From Lysinibacillus fusiformis (GTDB lineage Bacteria > Bacillota > Bacilli > Bacillales_A > Planococcaceae), in assembly GCF_002845985.1 (NCBI RefSeq), contig NZ_PDFK01000007.1:62001-126000 (forward strand): a stretch of 64,000 bases of DNA. The letters run 5' to 3'. A model generated the notes under the pieces. It worked only from the letters and a program-made list of their open reading frames with translations. It was not told the DNA's origin and searched no databases. The translations under genes and the position numbers were made by a program. Shown in pieces: positions 61,384 to 64,000 of this stretch; within the stretch, counting starts at the first letter, position 1, and each line of letters starts with the position of its first letter.

Positions 61384-62472
61384 TTAAATAAATTCTTCTT
61401 CAAATTCTACATTGATTTCATGTCCATGATGACTTTGATAGGATACGATGAGTGTATCTAGATGCTCTAGATTTTCCTCATAATCTAAAATACGCGATAG
61501 TATATAAAGTAGGTGATAGCTAGAAAATTCCATATCGCCTTCTTCACGAGCAAAGTTGACTTGCTTGATGAAAATTTCCATCAGTTCATTGCGTTGGACA
61601 TAGTCGATGCTTTTACTCCACTGTGAATGCTCAGGCTTTAATTTCCCTGTATATTTCAAGAGCAATTGTTCATGGTATGTTAATAAGGAATCAAGTCGCT
61701 CCTGTATCATCAAGTGAAATTGTGTAGGTAGCTGCGCCAATTCGTTTTCATGCTTATGCAAACGCTGTAGTAATTCTAAGCTTTTTTTGGAAGTTAAAAT
61801 CATTTGACGATAGACTACAAGTTTACGTGCTTTCACATACTTTTTATTTTTGAAGTAATTACGTTCTTCCTTGAATAAATCATACAGCGTATCCACGCGC
61901 AACATACGGCTTTTAAATTTACTTAATGCTCCCTTTGTGGATGTATGCTCAGAAGCCTGACGTACAGCAAGTCGTGTCCAACGAATAATATCGTCCTGTA
62001 AAATATAGATTTTACGGAATAGCTTTACCTCGTATTTCGGTGGTAGGAAAACAAGGTTAACAACAAATGCTGCTAACACTCCAACTAATATAGTAACAAA
62101 GCGTATCAATCCAAACGTTAAGAAGTCATCGCCTTGAAATTCCATAATAGCCACAACTGACACCAACGCCAACGAAAGCGATTTTTCAAGTTTAAACTTC
62201 AACATTAAACCAATAGCTATTATGACGGCTATGCCAATGGCAACAACATGATGGCCAAAGAGTAAGCCAAACATAACGGCGATAGTCGCACCTATAATAT
62301 TTGCCTGCACTTGCTCTACAATAGTTTGATATGAACGATAAATAGAAGGCTGAATCGCAAAAATGGCTGCAATTCCAGCAAAAACAGGTGAAGGGAGCTT
62401 TAATAATTCTGCGATAAACAGTGCTAAGACAATAGCGACACCAGTTTTAAATACACGGGCACCTAATTTCAT
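61384..62472 (-). CDS. ygaE: Aromatic-acid-exporter-like membrane protein (YgaE)
   Basis: 362 residues. Five to six membrane segments in the first ~145 residues (IVLALFIAELLKLPSPVFAG, AIFAIQPSIYRSYQTIVEQ, NIIGATIAVMFGLLFGHHVV) followed by a long helical cytosolic part: the ArAE_1/FUSC-like layout. AAAGGA precedes the ATG. The substrate is unknown. Its neighbour gsaB upstream agrees with the B. subtilis ygaE-gsaB pair. The C-terminus is strongly acidic (NVEFEEEFI). Confidence 0.85.
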   Translation of the reverse strand: MKLGARVFKTGVAIVLALFIAELLKLPSPVFAGIAAIFAIQPSIYRSYQTIVEQVQANIIGATIAVMFGLLFGHHVVAIGIAVIIAIGLMLKFKLEKSLSLALVSVVAIMEFQGDDFLTFGLIRFVTILVGVLAAFVVNLVFLPPKYEVKLFRKIYILQDDIIRWTRLAVRQASEHTSTKGALSKFKSRMLRVDTLYDLFKEERNYFKNKKYVKARKLVVYRQMILTSKKSLELLQRLHKHENELAQLPTQFHLMIQERLDSLLTYHEQLLLKYTGKLKPEHSQWSKSIDYVQRNELMEIFIKQVNFAREEGDMEFSSYHLLYILSRILDYEENLEHLDTLIVSYQSHHGHEINVEFEEEFI

Positions 62473-62563
62473 AAAGATGTCCTTTCTGTCTAATATTTTT
62501 TAGTTTCTTTACATTATAGAAGGAAGTGCACATAAAATACATAGATTTGTATGCTTGAATATG

Positions 62564-62595
62564 AAAAAGGCGACTTTTACTAACAAGTCGCCTTT
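62564..62595 (-). terminator. Terminator of the gsaB gene
   Basis: Minus strand: AAAGGCGACTT/AAGTCGCCTTT followed by T residues, between gsaB and ygaE. Confidence 0.8.
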
Positions 62596-62609
62596 GTATT
62601 GTCACATGC

Positions 62610-63896
62610 TTACAATTGAGAAAACGCAGTATCTACGGCTTTAATAGTTTCAAGAATATCTGCTTCCGTATGCTCAGTTGTTAAGAACCACGCTTCATAT
62701 TTAGAAGGAGCTAGATTGATACCTTGCTCAAGCATCAATTTAAAGAAACGACCAAAGATTTCACCGTCAGAGTTTTCAGCTTGGTCGTAGTTTTCTACTT
62801 TCACATCTGTAAAGTAAATCGTTAGTGCCCCTTTGAGGCGATTTAATGTGATGGTTACGCCATGCTTCTTGGCAGCAGCTAAAATACCCTCTTCTAGAAT
62901 TCCACCTAATCGATCCATTTCATCGTAAATACCTGGTGTTTGTAGCACTTCTAGGCAGGCAATCCCTGCTTGCATAGAGGCAGGGTTTCCAGCCATCGTA
63001 CCTGCTTGATATGCAGGGCCGAGGGGGGCAACTGTATCCATAATTTCTTTACGACCACCGTATGCTCCGATTGGTAAGCCACCGCCAATAACTTTACCCA
63101 GTGCTGTTAGATCAGGTGTTAGACCGAGTAAATTTTGAGCACCACCATAGTGGAAGCGGAAGGCTGTGATGACTTCATCGTAAATCGTTAAAGCACCTTT
63201 TTCTTTTGCTGTCGCATGTACTAATTCAAGGAAACCTGGGTTTGGTTCCACAATACCGAAGTTGCCTACGATTGGTTCAATTAAGATCGCTGCAATTTCC
63301 TCGCCCCATTTATTCATAGCTTCTGTAAAGGCTTCAGGGCTATTGAAAGGTACCGTAATAACTTCTTCAGCAGTCGAAGTTGTTACACCTGCTGAATCAG
63401 GCGTTCCTAATGTAGCTGGGCCAGAACCGGCAGCTACTAATACTAAATCGAAGTGACCGTGGTAGCAACCAGCAAATTTCATGATTTTTGTTCGGCCTGT
63501 ATAGGCGCGTGCAACACGAATAGTTGTCATAACAGCCTCAGTACCAGAGTTGTTAAAACGCACTTTGTCCATAGATGGGATGGCTTCTTTTAGCATTTTT
63601 GCGAAAGTAACCTCATATTCAGTTGGCGTTCCAAACAATGTACCATTTTCAGCTGCATGTGTAATGGCCTTTGCAATATGAGGATGGCCATGACCAGTAA
63701 CGATTGGTCCATATGCTGCTAGATAGTCGATATAACGATTGCCATCTACATCCCAAAAATAAGCGCCTTTTCCTCGAGCCATTGCCACAGGAGAACCGCC
63801 ACCTACTGCTTTATATGAACGAGAAGGGCTGTTTACACCACCCACGATATGCTGTATAGCCTCTGCATGTATTGCTTCAGATTTTGCGTGATTCAT
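62610..63896 (-). CDS. gsaB: Glutamate-1-semialdehyde 2,1-aminomutase (GsaB/HemL)
   Basis: 428 residues, full length, GTTAGGAGG before ATG 63896. Class III PLP aminotransferase fold: [16 protein letters not shown] at the N-terminus, [17 protein letters not shown] (PLP phosphate), [14 protein letters not shown] and the PLP lysine Lys268 in ALGKVIGGG. It converts glutamate-1-semialdehyde to 5-aminolevulinate for haem. Since it is next to ygaE and not in a hemAXCDBL cluster, it is the Bacillus second copy, GsaB. The last ~100 bases of the window show no gene. Confidence 0.93.
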   Translation of the reverse strand: MNHAKSEAIHAEAIQHIVGGVNSPSRSYKAVGGGSPVAMARGKGAYFWDVDGNRYIDYLAAYGPIVTGHGHPHIAKAITHAAENGTLFGTPTEYEVTFAKMLKEAIPSMDKVRFNNSGTEAVMTTIRVARAYTGRTKIMKFAGCYHGHFDLVLVAAGSGPATLGTPDSAGVTTSTAEEVITVPFNSPEAFTEAMNKWGEEIAAILIEPIVGNFGIVEPNPGFLELVHATAKEKGALTIYDEVITAFRFHYGGAQNLLGLTPDLTALGKVIGGGLPIGAYGGRKEIMDTVAPLGPAYQAGTMAGNPASMQAGIACLEVLQTPGIYDEMDRLGGILEEGILAAAKKHGVTITLNRLKGALTIYFTDVKVENYDQAENSDGEIFGRFFKLMLEQGINLAPSKYEAWFLTTEHTEADILETIKAVDTAFSQL

Positions 63897-64000
63897 AGAA
63901 TTGCCTCCTAACTTTTTATACGTAATCTATTGTAGACCTATCGTTGTAAGAAATCCAAAGAAATTAAGGAATATGACTTGATTTGTTACTTAGAGTAAAA

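Overview
The window is a low-GC Firmicute chromosome, most likely Lysinibacillus or a close relative. Pointers to this are Bacillus-type ribosome binding sites, two sporulation genes (pdaA and a gamma-type SASP), motAB, a THI-element-controlled thiT, and an overlapping ATP-grasp ligase/aspartate racemase pair. That pair fits the Lys-D-Asp cell-wall bridge known for Lysinibacillus. I saw no rRNA, tRNA, insertion sequence or CRISPR array.

Layout. 1-8 kb: the end of a DUF305-like gene, a soluble globin-type chemoreceptor with a C-terminal CZB-like domain, a metallophosphoesterase, an acyl-CoA ligase, a C39-like lipoprotein and the putative D-Asp pair. 8-20 kb: a DEAD-box helicase with an M29 aminopeptidase, an SGNH esterase, sbcDC, two small membrane or cationic proteins, a TPP riboswitch with thiT, mapB, a TspO-like membrane protein and a PPK2 kinase. 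20-33 kb: a GNAT enzyme, beta-carbonic anhydrase, a second M29 aminopeptidase, motAB, a probable sigma-B stress pair (YtxH/YihY), the PIB-4 metal ATPase pfeT with Fur- and PerR-like boxes, class I fumarase, a YwqG protein behind a LexA-like box, and an MFS exporter with an attenuator-like leader.

33-45 kb: an orphan coiled-coil gene, an RNA m5U methyltransferase, pdaA, yfhF, a 21-bp tandem repeat array, recX-yfhH-yfhJ, yfhP, mutY, an sspE-like gene, ntdP (ygaC) and the ABC exporter ygaD. 45-51 kb: a dipeptide/oligopeptide ABC operon (D-F-A-B-C) with CodY-like boxes. 51-61 kb: a ten-gene tellurite/stress (Ter) locus, with three TerD proteins, TerC, then an aldolase-like enzyme, a phosphoribosyltransferase, a StiP/PELOTA protein, a HAD phosphatase, YceG and TelA. 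61-64 kb: ygaE and glutamate-1-semialdehyde aminomutase.

From memory of B. subtilis gene names, many genes (yfmL, mapB/yflG, yfkK, yfkH, yfjO-like, pdaA/yfjS, yfhF to mutY, sspE, ygaC, ygaD, ygaE, gsaB) keep the same relative order as in B. subtilis. The peptide transporter and the Ter locus sit between ygaD and ygaE and look like insertions into this backbone. The Ter locus resembles yceCDEFGH of B. subtilis, but with four extra enzyme genes predicted to make or process a nucleoside-like metabolite. It is the strongest candidate for a little-characterised system here.
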